This document shows positions 1 to 13,974 of a DNA stretch of 64,000 nt, one piece after another. The stretch lies in assembly GCA_013400155.1 (NCBI GenBank), contig VXBM01000556.1, positions 182,964 through 246,963 of the forward strand. Direction: 5' to 3'. The DNA comes from Helopsaltes ochotensis (Eukaryota; Chordata; Aves; Passeriformes; Locustellidae). Below the pieces are notes generated by a model, which worked only from the letters and a program-made list of their open reading frames with translations, was not told the DNA's origin and did no database searches. Position numbers and translations under genes: made by a program. The stretch's first letter is position 1. The number at the start of each line of letters is the position of its first letter.

Positions 1-262
1 GGACACTTTCAGAGATGGAACAGCCACAGCTTCTCTGGGCAACCTGTTCCAGGGCCTCACCACTCTCACAGGGAATAATTTCTTAATATTTAATCTCAAC
101 ACAATCTCTGTTAGTTTAGAGTCATTACCCCTTTTTCTACCACTACATAACCTTGCCAAAAGTCCCTCCCCCTTTTTTTTTTGTAGCCCCTTTAAGTACT
201 GGAAGGCCACCAGAACATTTCTCCAGATAATCCTCTTCTCCTGACTCAACAACCCTAACCTT
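1..262 (-). repeat. CR1 LINE fragment, antisense, cut by window edge
   Basis: Read on the minus strand, this matches the 3' half of an avian CR1 retrotransposon. The plus-strand words 'TCTCTGGGCAACCTGTTCCAG', 'GCCTCACCACTCTCACAGGG' and 'CCCCTTTAAGTACTGGAAGG' are degenerate forms of the familiar antisense CR1 text. No reading frame survives. The left boundary lies outside the window, and the right boundary is approximate. Confidence 0.8.
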
Positions 263-3200
263 CGACATCACACTAATATTTATATTTTTTGAATCAGACT
301 AACAATTTTTCTTAGCTTTGACTAGAAGGCAATGCCAGTCCATTAGTCATGATTCTTTACCTCTTTCCATTTTTTTTGCTGGAAAAATAATTCTGTGCTG
401 TTCTTGCTTTCTGTGCAGACCTACTGAAAATAATAAGTGTCTGTTTTTCCTTTCTACCTGCTTGCCTACAAAGGAGAGTTACATAGAATAACAGCTTCTC
501 AAAGTCTGACCTCTGAACCTCCTCTGTTCAGGGAGATTAAGCAAAATGATTAGTAAAACCAGCACAGGTGACAATATGTCTCAGCGTGTATGAGGGAGAA
601 GAAACACTCTGGTATAAACCCTAATCCTGGGTTTTGATTAATTTTAACAACCACTTCAAAACCTTGCCAAGACTTTCAAGATAACTCCTGTGTGATGAAA
701 ATTCTTACATGATGAGTGCTTCTGTATAATGCAGACTCATTATGGTGGGGAGCTAGACTCTCCTTGAAAGACACAGCAGATTTTTATCAGGTTATTTCTC
801 TGGTGGTTTTACCCTGGATCACATCAGGTGCCCAACCAGCCACTCCATCACTCCCTTCCTCATCTGAACAGAGAGGAGAAAATGCATTGGAAAAAAAAAT
901 GAGCCAAGATAAAGGCAGTTTAATAAAGCATAAGCTACATGTGAAAGCAAAGGAAGACAAAAGATTTGTTCTCTGCTTCCTGTCAACAGGGAATGTCCAG
1001 CTATTTCCCAGGATTCAGCATGCAGGCAGCTGCTCCAGAAGAAGACAAATGCTGTAATAATGGATGCATTCTTATTCTCTTTTAAGAGAAGAAACTTATA
1101 CTGCTGAGCTGACACCAAAGGGTCTGTTGAGTCAACATTCCTGGCTATGTCTTCTTCCAGGACCTTGCCCACTTCCAACCTAGTGGTAGAGTGGGGATGT
1201 TGGAGAGATGTCACTGGGGTTGAGCCAGCACTGCTCAGAGTAGCCAAAGAAATGGTGTGTCATTAATACCTTTCCAGTTACCAAGGAATGATACAGCACT
1301 TGGGAGGACTGCTATCAGAGAAATTAACTTCATCTCAGACTGACCAAAAGCAGCTTAGCACTAGTGGAAAAACATGTGATTTATTTTCTTGAGTTTAGTG
1401 GGGTTTCTTGGCCTGTTGTCCATGAATACTCAAGGTACCTTTCTAAGAGCTGCTCAAAAGATGAAAAGAACAGACAAGTTTTTGTTCACTCTTAAGAGGT
1501 CTGTGCCTCCCTGAGAATATTTGAGGATTGACAAATCTTCATAAAAATTGATGGCCACTTCTTTAATTTATTAGATTCTAGCCAATGTAGAAAATTTATA
1601 TATGTATTTAATGATTTGAAACTTCCTGATTTCATGACATTTTTAAAAAAATGTGGCATTTTTTCAGTTTATTCACAGTTGACAGGCAATGCAACCCTGT
1701 GAATCAAAGGCAATTTAGCTATGATGCAAGTTCTTTATTTAAGAGGTTTCCTTAGGTTTCAGTTATACAGAATCATTTTTTTTCTCTTAATATAGTTTGT
1801 AACTTACTTTGTAGTATTTGGCAATTTGCTCTTAAAAATTCACATTTAGCATTTACCAGAATGGTTTTGTGCTAAATTCCCTAAAACTGAGACTCAAATT
1901 CCTATACATAATTAAAGTTTTAACATTCACAAGACAGCATGAGTGAAAACAGAGAAGTAGTTAGGTATAATTTTCTGATTCTGATTACATTAAGAAACCT
2001 GACCAACCGTATCCCGTGTCACATCTGTTCCACACATAGATGTATAAATCTATCAGGACTTCTAAAATGAGAGACAGGTTCCAATGGGTTGTTTAGAAAC
2101 CACAGTATGAATTCATGGATTGTAAGGAATAAATCTGTGATGCATTTATTTTGGTTCCAAACGAGACATGGGATATGGGCTAGGCTGTGAAATTATTCCT
2201 GTCACCAGATGCTGTTTGTCTGCTTCTGTGCTCTAATTGCTATCAATAATTAAACACAGGTCTCTGATTCATATGCACAGAGGCAGAGATTCTTAAATTA
2301 AACATTTTAAAGTCATTATAGTGCATTTTATATGTTCAGCTAAACACTGCACTCAGGCTGATTATGATTAAATACACTGATACCAAATTACATATTGATT
2401 CCATAAATATCAATGGATACCCAGAACAAATAAGATTCCCAGTAAATAGAAGGAACATTTTCATTTCAGATGACTAAGAGAAAGTGGCTTATATTCACTT
2501 ATATATGATAAATTCACTTATATATGATATATTATGTTGATATATTATATTGAGCAAAAAGATGGTATGTCCCAGCTGACCTGCAGAAAATGCAAAATAA
2601 TTTCCATCCATCTGAAAAACATCAAATGAAAGCAATGGGGTACATCCAAGTTTGTGTGAGAGCCACTTGAAAATCAAAGTTTGAATGCAAGCAAAGCTTA
2701 CACTTGTTAATCAGTCTGTGGCAGGCATGATCTTTTGCAGAACTGTGTCCCCAGGGCCATTCTCACTCTCTTGAAATAGAATACAGCCTTCAGTAAGTCT
2801 GAAGGAGGAAAAAAAAAGGTGTTCTTTGAAGCTATGTTTACCCTTTGGCAGGCTGTACAAGGTGATGACATACTTTCTTATGATGATTACTACTAGTCAT
2901 GCTACCATCCTGCACAAAGTTTTGGCATGCTCTCAGAATTATGATGATGATGATCAAGGTGAGCCATCTCTGGTGAGTCACTCTTTCCTCTCCAGCCACT
3001 GTAGTTGCTGTAGTATGACCACAAATATCACATTTTCACAGGCCAGTACTTCTGATGTCCCTCTTCAGACATTATTTATCTGCTTGTTCCAGACCTTTGG
3101 GACTTTCGTCCTCTGTTTTCAGAATCCCATGAGCTTCTTTCTGTGACTACTGGTCAACATGAGAGGATTTCAAACCATTTCAATATCCCTTGGCTAGAGT

Positions 3201-3435
3201 TTATTTCGTTTGCAAGTCCAAGATAAGTTGTCTTTTGAAATCTACATCTAGAAGTGAGTAATTTTCAAATCTATATTAACTTTCTTTTTTTGTTTGATAA
3301 GCTGGGATTGAATATTTCTGAGAAGGCACAAATTGGGAAGAGTCTTGATGGACAGAAGTTACTGAAAGAAAATGAGTTTCATTAGACCTTGAAAGGCCCC
3401 ATTCTGTTTGCAGAACAGCTCTTAAAACTAGTTTA

Positions 3436-3523
3436 TCTGTTGCTAATAGAGCCCCAGAAGTGTTAGCTCTAGGGAAGTATTTGGAAAAATATTGTGCCTG
3501 AAGCATAGTGTGTGTCATGACAT
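3436..3523 (+). repeat. Unclassified old repeat, copy A
   Basis: By eye this stretch aligns with 4022-4108. Shared words include 'TGTTGCT.ATAGAG.CCCA', 'GAAGTA.TTGGAAAA' and 'TGTCAT.ACA' in the same order and with nearly the same spacing. I estimate roughly two-thirds identity. I do not recognise the family; a diverged transposon or a local duplication are both possible. Confidence 0.35.
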
Positions 3524-4021
3524 TTTATAGAGGTTTCACCACTGTACACTGTGGAAATCAGAAGGTGACTTTCAGCCTGACACACTGGCAAAAAAATCAT
3601 TATCAAAATTACATCATTTAAAGTTCTCTTACTCAACTCACATTTCCAATCACTTAGGCTCTCTTCCACGGGTTTTATTATCAATACAGAAAATGTCATC
3701 TTTTGAAAAATCAGTTCAGCTCCTAAGATGACCAGTGCAAATCAGCAGTTGTTTCTACACTTAACTGCATTTCTGAAAGGAGCTGTTGTTGCTCAGGATA
3801 CAAGATAATTTAACTTTATTACTTGACACTATATGGGTACTTAAACATAATTGTCAAATTGTCATTTGTCATTTTAGATGTACTAGGCATTTATGTACCT
3901 ATGTCTCCAATTCACTCCAAAAAGCGTAGGTCTCTTCTAAGTGCTGTGTCATGCATGTCTCAGATTTCTAGGATGTTGAAAATGACATTTATGTTGCAGC
4001 AAGCTGACTCATTGGCACATC

Positions 4022-4108
4022 TTTATGTGTTGCTCATAGAGTCCCACAGGGGTTAATGTTCATGAAGTACTTGGAAAAGAAAAGTGCCCAAGGTGTGGCA
4101 TATGTCAT
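4022..4108 (+). repeat. Unclassified old repeat, copy B
   Basis: Partner of the segment at 3436-3523, in the same orientation about 0.6 kb away. The shared word order suggests common ancestry rather than chance AT-rich similarity. Neither copy has a visible terminal repeat or A-rich tail that would name the element. Confidence 0.35.
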
Positions 4109-7100
4109 CACACAGGTAATAAAACTAGAAATCTTCAATTAGCTGTTGTTTATTGCTTTCTTGAATTTTTGTATTGCTTTACAATAGCTCTACTATACAA
4201 GCAAGCAAACAAAAATGCACCAAAAGAAATTTGCCAAATCAACTGCCACATTTTCTAATAAGCTGATATTATTGTCCAGAACAGCTTATTAACCTGCTAA
4301 AAAGTTCAAATGACATTACTTATTTTAAGACCTTTTTTACAGCTGCTCACAACTTTACAAGCCTATAACCCTGTGGACTAGAATAGTTTATGTACATATG
4401 GTGCTTTGTGCACAGACTGTACACATAACTAGATCACACGAAATATTGTTGAATTTTTTAGCCAAAATAGCTCAAATACCTGCTATTATAAGTAAGCTAA
4501 AGAGACAATATTCTGTTTTGTTCCCAGAAAAGTCACAGTTAAAACCATAATAATGCAATCATTTTCTTTTCACAGCTGTGTGTTTAATACAGGCTGTTCA
4601 TTTGGCAGGGTTGTGGTCTTAGTAAACTGACAGAGCCACTTTAATTCAGTCCCTGCCTGGGAATTACTTAATGATGGAATTATGTACATGAGTTCCCTAT
4701 CTGTTCCAGAAAACCAATGTATCCTACAGGTCAGGCTCATGGAATAATGCAGAATGTTTTTAGTAGGATTCCACCTCAAAAGCTGAAAGGTGAATAGTAA
4801 ACAAAGTTGTAGACTTGGAAGGAAAAAATATAATCTGATAATTTAATGAAGTCTTGTTTGCAATGGATGGAGGGACTGATGAGTAGTGAGCTTGTAAACA
4901 GAATTATTGAAGGTTGTAGAGTGAACTCACACATTAGTAGCACTGCAGAAAAACAGGAAGAAGAGATACCATGAAAGATTTAAAGAATAGATTTTAAGCA
5001 TATTAGTAGTCAAAAATCCACTTGGGGACAAATCCTTTTCCTAATGTGCAATGAAGCACAAAATCTGTTCCTTTCCTCCTCTTGCTCTTAGAACATCTCT
5101 AGTGACAGCAGACAGGTGAATTTCATGATGTCTGAAAATGGGTGAGGTTATCACCCAGTTTTCTCCTCACTGAGATCCTCTGCCTATCCTATTACCTCTC
5201 TCTGGCCACTCATTCTAGAGTTCCATTCGTATGAATTAAAAGATATGACAAGCTAATAAATATTTCTCCTTCAGAATGCAAGGCAGAACTTTTGTCTCCT
5301 CCTTCACAAACCCTTCATCATTTCTTCCCCATGCATCCTACTTGCCTACTTCCTTCCCAAACCCTTCCCTAGAATTTTCGATGTTCCTGTTTCTTTTTGG
5401 CCTGTCTGTTGGGCAAAAGTTACTACAGGTAGTGCAGTGGGTGGGGAGATTGGTCGTTTGCCTCTCAACCACTGAGCTGGTCAGTCAGATTGTGACATTG
5501 TTCAGCAGGCACATGTATTCCTTAGGCTGTATTTTTGTACATCTCAGTTTTGAGTATTTTATTATATTTAAGATTTCTACTCCTCTGTCCAACTGGGTTG
5601 ATATTAGCCAGAGGGATCAAGAGTTATTTTGGGAAAGAGGACCAACAGAAAGAATCAATCACAGAGACAGAAGGAATGCCATCGTATCAGGTTCACCCCC
5701 TTAGGAAATCAGACTAAAATGTTGGACACTTAGTATTGAGAAACTTGATTGCTGCCCAAGAGACTTTCTTCACTTAATCTGCCACAGCTTTCTTATATGA
5801 GGGTGGACATATCACTTCAATCATCTAAGCATGATTTCAAACACAAAATACAGTGGAGCTGAGGTCTGGCAACCAGGCTGAAGTAATTAGGGCTTGCGCT
5901 TTAAAAACATATAAACTAGAATATAGTACTAAGAAATCTGAAAACATGAGCCCTCTGGGACTGATGTGGGACACTGAATTAGGGCAGACTCATGTCCTGA
6001 ATTTTTCTTGTGGGCATTTAAAAAATCATTTGGGTTCTTGAAGTGATGTTTGGGTGAAATTTAGAAGCAGACAGAAGGAAGACTGTTCTGAAAATCATGT
6101 TTACTTTTAACTGCTTGCTACCTTGATGAAATGGGGGTCCTCAGTAAAATATTAAGAATTAGCAGACTCTGATCAGGTGCTTTGCTTTTTAATTTGCAGT
6201 GACTTCTCAAAACAAAATACTCAACTGGTCCTCAAAGAAAACCATGTTATACTTTGGTGGTGGGATGGAAATGGTGTCAGCAGTATCACAATAGCCATAA
6301 TGGTACCAGCTGGAGGTTGTGACTATCTGTTGGTGTAAAAATCACGACTATGTCCTTTCTGTTCTTACCACATCCTACAACCAAATTCCAAGCACAGCTT
6401 CACTTGTCTGTCTTCCTCATTCTCCTTGTCGTGATTTTCACTCCCATAACCTCCATAATTTTGTCCTGCTAATGTTTATATCATCTAGGAGTAACAATAC
6501 AGGGTCACATGCTTGCATTTAAATTATTCTCAGAATACTTTTGGTTTCAAGTTTCCAGTGGATGTTCAGACACTACATGCTGCTGTCACATCCATCTCCG
6601 TAAACAGATTTTACATTAGACAATTGTGCTGTCATTTTTATTGTCATTAATCTATTTAATTTGATTGCCATTGGAAAGTGGAGGTGGATGACAGAAAGAC
6701 TTCCATTATGAGCAACAGGAAGTAACATTTTTTGTGTCACATTGTTTTCCAGAAACATAGAGACAACCCAGTTTCTGTTGAATTTCCTTAGGGAAACCAT
6801 GCCAAGCTAAATTCATGTACATATGGCCAATTAGGCAGAGAACATGCTTCCATTACTTTAATTGCAAAGTGAAGCTTTCCATGAAAGACCCAAGCAAGTA
6901 AGATGAGACTGGAGGGCCAAGGTTGATCTGTACTGATGTGCAATCCTCAATATGTGTCATATATTTAATTACAACTTTTGATTGTTGTATTGTGTATCAT
7001 CATATTTTGTGCCTGTAATCAAAATGTCTGTTGTGTTTTCTCAGCTATGCCATTCCACTGAAATATTAGTCTTTTCTTAAAGTGTCAGTTTGTGGGACAT

Positions 7101-10100
7101 CTTGACATACCCATCAGAATGAGCTGAAGTTCCTGTGGGTTGATGTAATCTCATAAAGTATTTTGAAGAGTATAAACGTGCACAGGACAAGAAAATCCAC
7201 TATACAGATAATCTGACTCCAACGTCTGAATATTGAGTACAGTAATGAGCAAGATTTGCTAAGAGGCTTTTGTGTACCTAACAGTTAAATTCCAAGATGA
7301 GTATTCATTTTCCTCACTAAAGTCAATTAATATAGGATATCCTTATAAGAATCCCATTGGAAAGAATCCAGGATACCTGGGTAAGCATGTGAATATTACA
7401 ATTCTTACAATCTAATGAGAAAAATTCAAGAATATGATTTGAACTGTTATCTTTAATACTGCAAAATTTAGGAGAGTTTAAATATCGCTATTCAGGATAT
7501 TAGTAACTGTCACATATGTAAATAGCCCACTGAAACACTGGGCATCATTTGAAAGTATAACAGCGAAAGATATTTCTATCTGCTGCCTATAAATGAATAA
7601 TTATTTTCTGCTACTTCTTATTGAATTAAATGAAAGGTATTTTTCCATTTTTCTAGCAATATATCTTTGCATCTGAGATAATTATCTTCTTAACCCAAAA
7701 TCTTTTATGAAAATATGGAAAATAACTTCAATTATAATTTTCAGCCATTCAAACACTGTCTAGGTTTCAACATAAGATGTATGGAGTGTTGTTTTCCTAT
7801 TTTGTCTATCTTTTTTTTTTTTTTAATATTACAGCAGTTGGCTCCTTTAAACTTATCTGCATGACGGGAAAGTTGTATCAAGTACTCTTCATGTTCTGAA
7901 GAATTCCTAACAAAAGCAGCTCTCAAGATGTGATGTATACCATATTACGCAGAAATTCAGTGGAGCAGAATTGTAGTCATAGATTCCTCTCTTGGATTGT
8001 CAGCCTCTTGCATCACTACATTATTCATTTTTTCATCCTTGCTGTCCTAGAGAGCTGAACAACCTCTCTTCTTCCCTTCTTTCCTTCTCCCTCCCTTCTT
8101 GTGTTCTGCTTTTGGATTAGTTTGCAGTGAAAATTGTCCAAATTTAGGCTTCAGATTTTCTCATAATTACATTTCAGAGAATTCTACAGGCATACTGAAG
8201 TGTAAATCTTCATTTTTATCTGTAACTGGTTAATATGTGAATGATTTGGACCCATCAGCATACAGGGTGTACAGGTGGGAAGAAACAGAGACATAAAGGA
8301 GAAGGGTACCCACTTTCTTTCAGCAATGAAGAATTGAACCCTTCACCATTTGCCAGATTCATATGGATTAAAAACAAAGAGCTCCAAGACGATCACTTAA
8401 GGTCATACACTTCAATCTTCATAACGCTGATGTAGAAATGATTTGGCTCAGAAATCCTAATGCTATACTTAGTTAAATGAAAGTATTTCTTGTAAATGCT
8501 TTTATCTGGAGGGTGCACTTGGTTTTCATCTACAATTTTCATTTATTTCTGTAGTGGCTCCAGAAGCCCCACCTCACAAATCTAAAACTTTTAGATTTTA
8601 CTGACACTGTTTTTCAATTTTTTACTTGATGTATTTCTCTTCCCCAAAGAGCACACACTGTGTTGGGAAAAGATCACTTGGAATAGAGAGGAATATGTAA
8701 CAGTACGGTATCAGATTTTCAATGAATTTTGGGAGTACTTGATCTTTAAAAACTAAGCTTTGCACATTGTAATATTAATTTGTATGCTTAAATTGAGGTA
8801 TGTTAGCCTTAAGAACTTCAGCCAGAACTTTCACATCTGATGAAGGCACACATTATGTGCAGAATATTTGGGATCAAATATTCACTTGTAGATAGGGATT
8901 TTTACAGGGTTATTATCTTTTAAAACCCTCTTTATCCTACCCTTCCTCTCTTTTTATTGTGACTCCAGTTTCCTCTGTCTTATGAGTGTTTCATCTGTGC
9001 AGAATAATAAGTGTTGCAACGTTTCTACAATTAAATTCTGTAAATATTAACAGTAATGCACACCTTTACTGAATTGTACCATGCAATCCTTGAAGTCAAG
9101 ACAAAGAGTAGTCTCAAGAATGAAAGTGGTATATATTGCATTAGTTGTCCTTGCTGAATCCCCTCTGTAGTGCAGAGTCTGAGTTTCAGAGAATTTCTCC
9201 AATGTTTGAGCCTTTAAAGATTGAACCTCCTGCTAGAGAGAAGCAGTTGCACATGTAATATTCAGCTGCCATTGGTACTATGATAGAGAACTGCTTGGAA
9301 TGAAGGTGGGAAAATGTGTCTCCATCCTTAAAGGATTGATCTAAGCCCTGTGTTCATACTGCATATTTATTTTCTGACCCAGTAAATTGTTACATTCGAA
9401 AATTATCATTAGGTACATTTCTAATTTTAAAGAATGTTGTTCAGGATATTTCCACAAGAAATAGGAGCACAGGAAAGATTTGAACCTGGTTATGAACTTC
9501 CTGGTGGAATGCTCTAATCTCTGGTGTCCTTGAAAGAAATAAGATTCTCCAGATTCTTTTGTCTGGTGTCTGTTCCATCAGTCATATCTGAGGAATGGAT
9601 ACTAAACAAGTGCTAAGAAAGGAACTAATCACCTCACTTCACACACCAGGGCAAGCATTCTTGAGCATGGCCAGAAAATAAAACATCTTACAAGAAGTTC
9701 CTCTTGTTGTTCTAAGGTTTCTCAAGAGGTTCATAGTTTTAATCATAAGTCCATCAGGGACTTGAAGGTTTGAATTTTATAATAAAGTTCATAAAACTGG
9801 AGTTAGGTGAGATTTAGGCCTTAAACTCCTGAGTTTGCATAGTTTTCAGTCCTTATATTTATTAATTAAATGAAAACATAAAAGGCCTGGTTTTTAATTA
9901 AGGGTGAAATTTCTAAAGAAATTTGAATTAATTAAGTAAGAACTTAAAATTTATTTAAGCCTTCTAATACCATAATACCTCTCCAAAATCTCAGTCTGTC
10001 CTTATCTCTTTTCTTTATTTGAGTTATACTTCAACTGCTAAATAACAGGCAAAGAGATCCATGACAAAAATAAGATTCTGATTCTGCCTTCTATTTTCAG

Positions 10101-10657
10101 CATTGTTGTTACCAATACCTTTACTTGAAGAGGAAATGAAATTTTCTTTTCCTCTACAGGCAGAGGTTACTAATATGAAAGACTATTCTATCTCCTGAGG
10201 TATTTATAGACCTGGCTGAAAGTATGAGAGTTGTTCTGACTCACCTATACAGCAGAGTCTATAAAATAGATACAGGCACAGTAATTTTACCAGCTCACAC
10301 ATGAAACTTAACACATTAAAACCAGCAGAATCCAGCTGTTAACATAGTAAAAGTGTTAATTGACATGATGTATTGCCTGGAAAAATTAATCTTAAGAATA
10401 AAAAAAAATAAATTAAAAAATGTCATAGGAATAATTAGTAGCTGCTGCCTTCAAAACCAAGGTCTGCTTCTTTACAAGTTGTAACACAAATGTGCCAGTA
10501 TCCCCCAGATACCTGATTTTTGGACTTTGGAAAGACTGTGAGTTCCAGCATGTATGGATTGAAATCAATCTCAAAAAAAAATTAATGGCAATAGTGAGAG
10601 CTTTTCTTTTTCGCTTTCTTCTTCCACCATGTAGAAATGCAAAAATATCTTAAAATT

Positions 10658-10711
10658 AAAAAAAAAAAAAAAAAAAAACAAAAAAAAAAAAAACCCCAAA
10701 CCAAACCCAAA
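10658..10711 (+). repeat. A-rich tract passing into CCAAA-type repeat
   Basis: About 36 bases of nearly pure A, broken by one C, run into 'CCCCAAACCAAACCC'. This is a simple repeat. It could be the decayed tail of a retroposed copy, but no retrocopy or target duplication is visible beside it. Confidence 0.8.
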
Positions 10712-10965
10712 TAAATTTCATTATATGCTCAGCAAAATATTATGCAAGCTGCCCCAATTCTAAAGGCATGGAAATACTGTTTATCCTTGGAAGAACCTTG
10801 TCACCAATCCAACAACAAATGTTGCTTCCTCAATATGAAATCACTGCTTAATGATAGAAATTATATCCAAGAAAAACACCTGGTTTGGTTTCTTTCTAAT
10901 GACAAAATGCAACAGCAACTGTAGACTCCTCCCATAACCTTAGGAATGGAGGTCAGACCTAAAAC

Positions 10966-11055
10966 TACCATATCATACTTCATCCAACCTGGCATTGAAG
11001 ACTTCCAGGTTTGGGGTATCCACAAATTCTCTGCTCCAGTGATCACTGGGGCATG
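10966..11055 (-). repeat. Short diverged CR1 fragment, antisense
   Basis: The plus strand carries 'CATCCAACCTGGCATTGAAG' followed by 'CTTCCAGGTTTGGGGTATCC' and 'ACAAATTCTCTG'. This resembles the antisense CR1 segment that normally precedes the 'GGGCAACCTGTTCCAG' word seen at the start of the window. The copy is short and diverged, so the assignment is tentative. Confidence 0.4.
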
Positions 11056-13851
11056 ACTGAATTTCATGTTGAAAGTATTAATGTACACTTCTATACATCC
11101 ATAGATGAGCTAGGGGATTTCCTCAGCTGTTTAAATGACATGGTATAATGAAATTTAAGGCAGGTTGCTTGGACCAACCACTGTAGCAGGCACTTCTACC
11201 CCACCCTCTGCTGCTGTGCCAGGTCTGTGCAGGTGTCCTGTTCATCCCTGTATTCACTAGTCTGTGTGAAAGTTTAGGGCTTTTAGGTGACTCTAGACAC
11301 ACATTCAGAGGCAATTGAACCAAGTTCCAGAAAGGGAAAAGTTAATCTCTAGATTTGTAGGTCTCAAATACAATGGACGTGCTAGAGGGTGGTTCAATTA
11401 TCAAAATCCGTATCTCTTGTGCCATTTCAGAAGCTCTGTGGTATCCATTGTAGCCATATGGGACTCATAAATACACTCCAGAAAATGTACACTATTCTGC
11501 AGCAGAAACTGGAAGCCATGCTGAAGTATTTCACTGTAGCACTGAACAATAAAATTCATAAAGAATAATTCACTAACAACTTAGGAAAATATGTCATAAG
11601 GCCAAATGGGCAGCAAGGTGGTAAGTCCAGGGGTGTGTGTGGCACTCAAAAAGTTGCCTTTAGGCATTTAAGAAGTGTGAAAGGCTGAGAGATGAGACAG
11701 GGAGGGATCCTGACCCCTTTCTACTGTCTAATTGTGGAGCTAACTGAAGTGGAAATTAAGCATAGTACGAATACCTAAATGCTTTGTAGATCCCTTTGAA
11801 GTTGTTTGACTTTTAGAGTGTTGAATGTTCTTCACTTCTCAAAACCAGGGACTGATATCAGTGTTCTTGCTGAGGTTTTATTTTGTAAGCATGGCTGGAG
11901 GGCTCAATTTTCATAGGTGCTGAATAGTATTAATTAACGTCTGTAGTTTGGCACCTGGCAACTGCAGAACTCAAAATTACATGCTCTTTTCGAAAATGTG
12001 AAACTGTCTTTAAGCTCCAGGGAAACATTCTACAGAAATGGAAAAGGGCTATTTTCCCAGCTTCACCTCATACATATAAATCTCTGAATTTTATTTATAA
12101 GTGTTGGCTGACTTTGGGGTCTGTGGGGCACTGGGGGGACACTTGTTTGAAATAATTTTCTTTTTCTTTCCTAAATGGAAAGGATTATGTTTTCTTCACA
12201 CATAGGCATGGGGATCTGAAAAACAGCGACAATTTATTTGCTATTTTTCAGAAAATGGGGAGGCCACCTTTTCCAGCCCTATATGTGTATTTGGGGACTA
12301 TCTGCTTTGGGAAGTGTACAATCTCTGTCACTTAGCAACCACTCTCCCTCTTCTTGGAGTAGCAGGAGGATGCTCTGCGCATGCATGTGCACCAGTAATT
12401 TGGTTTTCAGACCACAGAAGGTCTTGTTGTGATACAGTCAGCCAGATCACATACTGTGATATTTTCCAGATGATCAATCTATTTTGATTCAGTGCAGGCA
12501 AAAATCTCAACCTGCTCCTTTTAATATTCTGTCTCTAAGCTGAAAGTGTTTGAGACCATAGTTTACTGGAAAAAGGAAGGGACTATTACCTGGGCAGTGA
12601 GTTCCTAGCCTGAGTTTGTACTGATGAGCCTGTTGCAAACTCTCTGAAGAGAAGTATATACAATGCTTCCTTAGAATAGCGGGAAATGCAAAGAACTTAC
12701 AGCTGCAGAAATGAAGAGTCATTACTGTTTTGTAAGACTGAAAAGCCATCATTTAATTGGTTAAGAAACACTCAGGGTTCACATGATTTTCTCTCTGGAC
12801 ACTTGTCAGAAGTGCAATGAATCAGCAGTGAGCTGGTTATGTATGCTTGTGCTTGTAGTACCTACAGGGATGCATGTTCGTCATCCAGTGCTGATGGATC
12901 TGAGATGTACACTAGATGGTGCTTGCACAACACAGGCAGCAAACGTGTATCTGTCTTGATATGTGTCAGCAGCTCAGTGCTCTACCTCTTCCTCAAGTAT
13001 TTTGCATGATGAGCACTCTGTTCCATTAAGTGGAGTCCTGTATTAAATACAGAAGGTTCATGTATGACATAAAAAAGTAAAAATTATTTGCTATTTCACT
13101 GACCACAGCAATAAAAACATAAAATGACTCATTTTCATATATATAGATATGTTTGCACATGCTTCTGTATATACACAGTCTTGGCAACTCCAAGTTTCTA
13201 AAGACAGAGACTTGCTGTCGTGAAACCTTTTTATGTTACTTTATTAAAGTGATACACATTCACAGAACTGAGATGAAAGGAAGGACTCTTACTCTATGTT
13301 TGTACAGCACACAACACCATTCAATTCTTAACTGGAATCTAAAATCTACCATGAACTATCACAAATTTCTGAAAAGGAGAAAAAATAAAAAGAAATAAAA
13401 GGACATGTATCTTCCCCATTTCATCAGTATTGTCCCAGAAAAGAAAACAAAAAAGAAAACATTGAATGCTGAAGGAAATTACCCCTCTGAATTATAAAAA
13501 TAAAAGACATATTGTATAAAAGCTTTTTATAGATCCCTGGGACATATGAGAAACCAAAAAAAGAAAATCAGAATCAATCATTTTTATAATTCCATTTGGT
13601 CTCTAAATGATGTATATTATGACAAAGGAAGTCTTGGGGTTTAGTTAAAAATAAAAATAAAAATAAAATTATTCAAAAATTACTGAAATAATTCAAGTGT
13701 CAGTATAATATATATGCTCACCCTATCCTATTCAAGTAGGATAAATACACTATCCAGATATAGTATACATTGATTCTCAGTCCTTTGTTTTTAAAGTCCA
13801 GACATAGTAATGTACAATAATATAATAATCCAGTTATACATGATTAATTAG
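11056..13851. other. Gene-free upstream region
   Basis: Unique-looking AT-rich DNA without recognisable genes. It contains minor low-complexity stretches, such as AAAAAT-type repeats just before 13680. Small open frames here are not supported by domain content or splice context. Confidence 0.6.
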
Positions 13852-13974
13852 ATTGTTTTGTTTTGTCTTGTTTTTTGTTTTGTTTTGTGGGTTTTTTTGT
13901 TTGTTTTATTTTGTTTTGTTTTGTTTTGCTTTGCTTTGCTTTGCTTTGTTTTGCTTTGCTTTGTTTTGTTTATT
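13852..13974 (+). repeat. (TTTTG)n / (TTTGC)n pentanucleotide array
   Basis: About 120 bases made almost only of TTTTG units, with a block of CTTTG variants in its second half. An open frame rich in Phe, Cys and Leu crosses it, but this is only translated microsatellite. Similar T/G arrays lie near 28.1 kb and 63.9 kb on the same strand. Confidence 0.95.

Larger units (their letters stand above)
263..10657. other. Gene-free upstream region
   Basis: AT-rich, apparently unique vertebrate DNA. Open frames here stay below about 145 codons, have no recognisable domains and are not linked by convincing splice sites, so I treat them as chance. Two related segments of about 90 bp (3436-3523 and 4022-4108) may be copies of an old repeat. 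A short direct repeat of 'TTCACTTATATATGATA' lies near 2494-2528. I see no RNA gene and no promoter I can defend. Confidence 0.6.
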
